A stretch of 6,147 nt of DNA. Origin: Pseudoflavonifractor sp047637855. GTDB taxonomy: Bacteria; Bacillota; Clostridia; Oscillospirales; Oscillospiraceae. The stretch is taken from contig JBLJBF010000001.1 in assembly GCA_047637855.1 (NCBI GenBank), positions 1 through 6,147 of the forward strand. Reading direction: 5' to 3'. The translations under genes were made by a program, and so were the position numbers. Of the stretch, positions 6,054 to 6,147 are shown in pieces. The notes beneath the pieces are model-generated. The model saw only the letters and a list, made by a program, of their open reading frames with translations. It had not been told where the DNA came from and did no database searches. Position 1 is the stretch's first letter; each line of letters begins with the position of its first letter.

Positions 6054-6147
6054 GAATTTGGGATTTATAGGGCCGCCTAACGCGCTTCTAACAAATTTAG
6101 GGCAACACGGCATAGAAAAAGCAGATATAAAATCTGTGCTGTATATG
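6054..6147. other. A/T-rich edge region, no gene recognised
   Basis: On the minus strand, frames entering from the right edge close at 6077, 6097 and 6033. The longest gives about 37 codons and resembles no family I know. On the + strand a frame runs to the edge but has no start codon with a ribosome site. The stretch is probably the 3' end or untranslated tail of a minus-strand gene that uses the terminator to its left. Confidence 0.35.

Overview
The window suggests a GC-rich, Gram-positive gut-type bacterium of the class Clostridia, most likely an Oscillospiraceae relative (Flavonifractor, Oscillibacter or Lawsonibacter-like). This is an inference from protein style: C-terminal SLH cell-wall anchors, Big_2 immunoglobulin-like repeats, strongly G/C-ending codons, and a lipoprotein remnant resembling the BMP/PnrA family. 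No marker gene is present to fix the taxonomy.

About 87% of the window (from the left edge to 5341, + strand) is one open reading frame, the 3' part of a giant secreted surface protein whose start lies outside the window. The 1779 visible residues read, in order: an adhesin-like beta-sandwich; two Ig-like domains; a carbohydrate-binding-like beta domain; an alpha/beta-hydrolase esterase with a visible Ser/Asp/His triad; a LamG-like beta-sandwich; an SGNH esterase of the SASA/CE6-like type, with its Ser and Asp-His motifs; a further beta domain; a third Big_2; a pre-anchor domain; and three SLH repeats. The simplest reading is a cell-wall-tethered, two-headed esterase that removes acyl groups (for example acetyl or feruloyl) from a complex glycan such as plant hemicellulose, pectin or mucin. 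The substrate is not determined by the sequence.

After the stop codon comes a GC-rich hairpin (5350-5391) that works best as a minus-strand terminator but may serve both strands, then a second, weaker hairpin (5411-5457). On the minus strand, 5465-5880 holds gene debris. A BMP-type substrate-binding lipoprotein starts with a good signal peptide and lipobox, but has two compensating frameshifts and ends at a stop codon after about 85 codons. A short coding-like fragment in another frame follows it.

The last 270 bases are A/T-rich. They hold a minus-strand intrinsic terminator (about 6014-6053), probably closing a gene beyond the right edge. No RNA gene, CRISPR array, insertion sequence or attachment site was seen.
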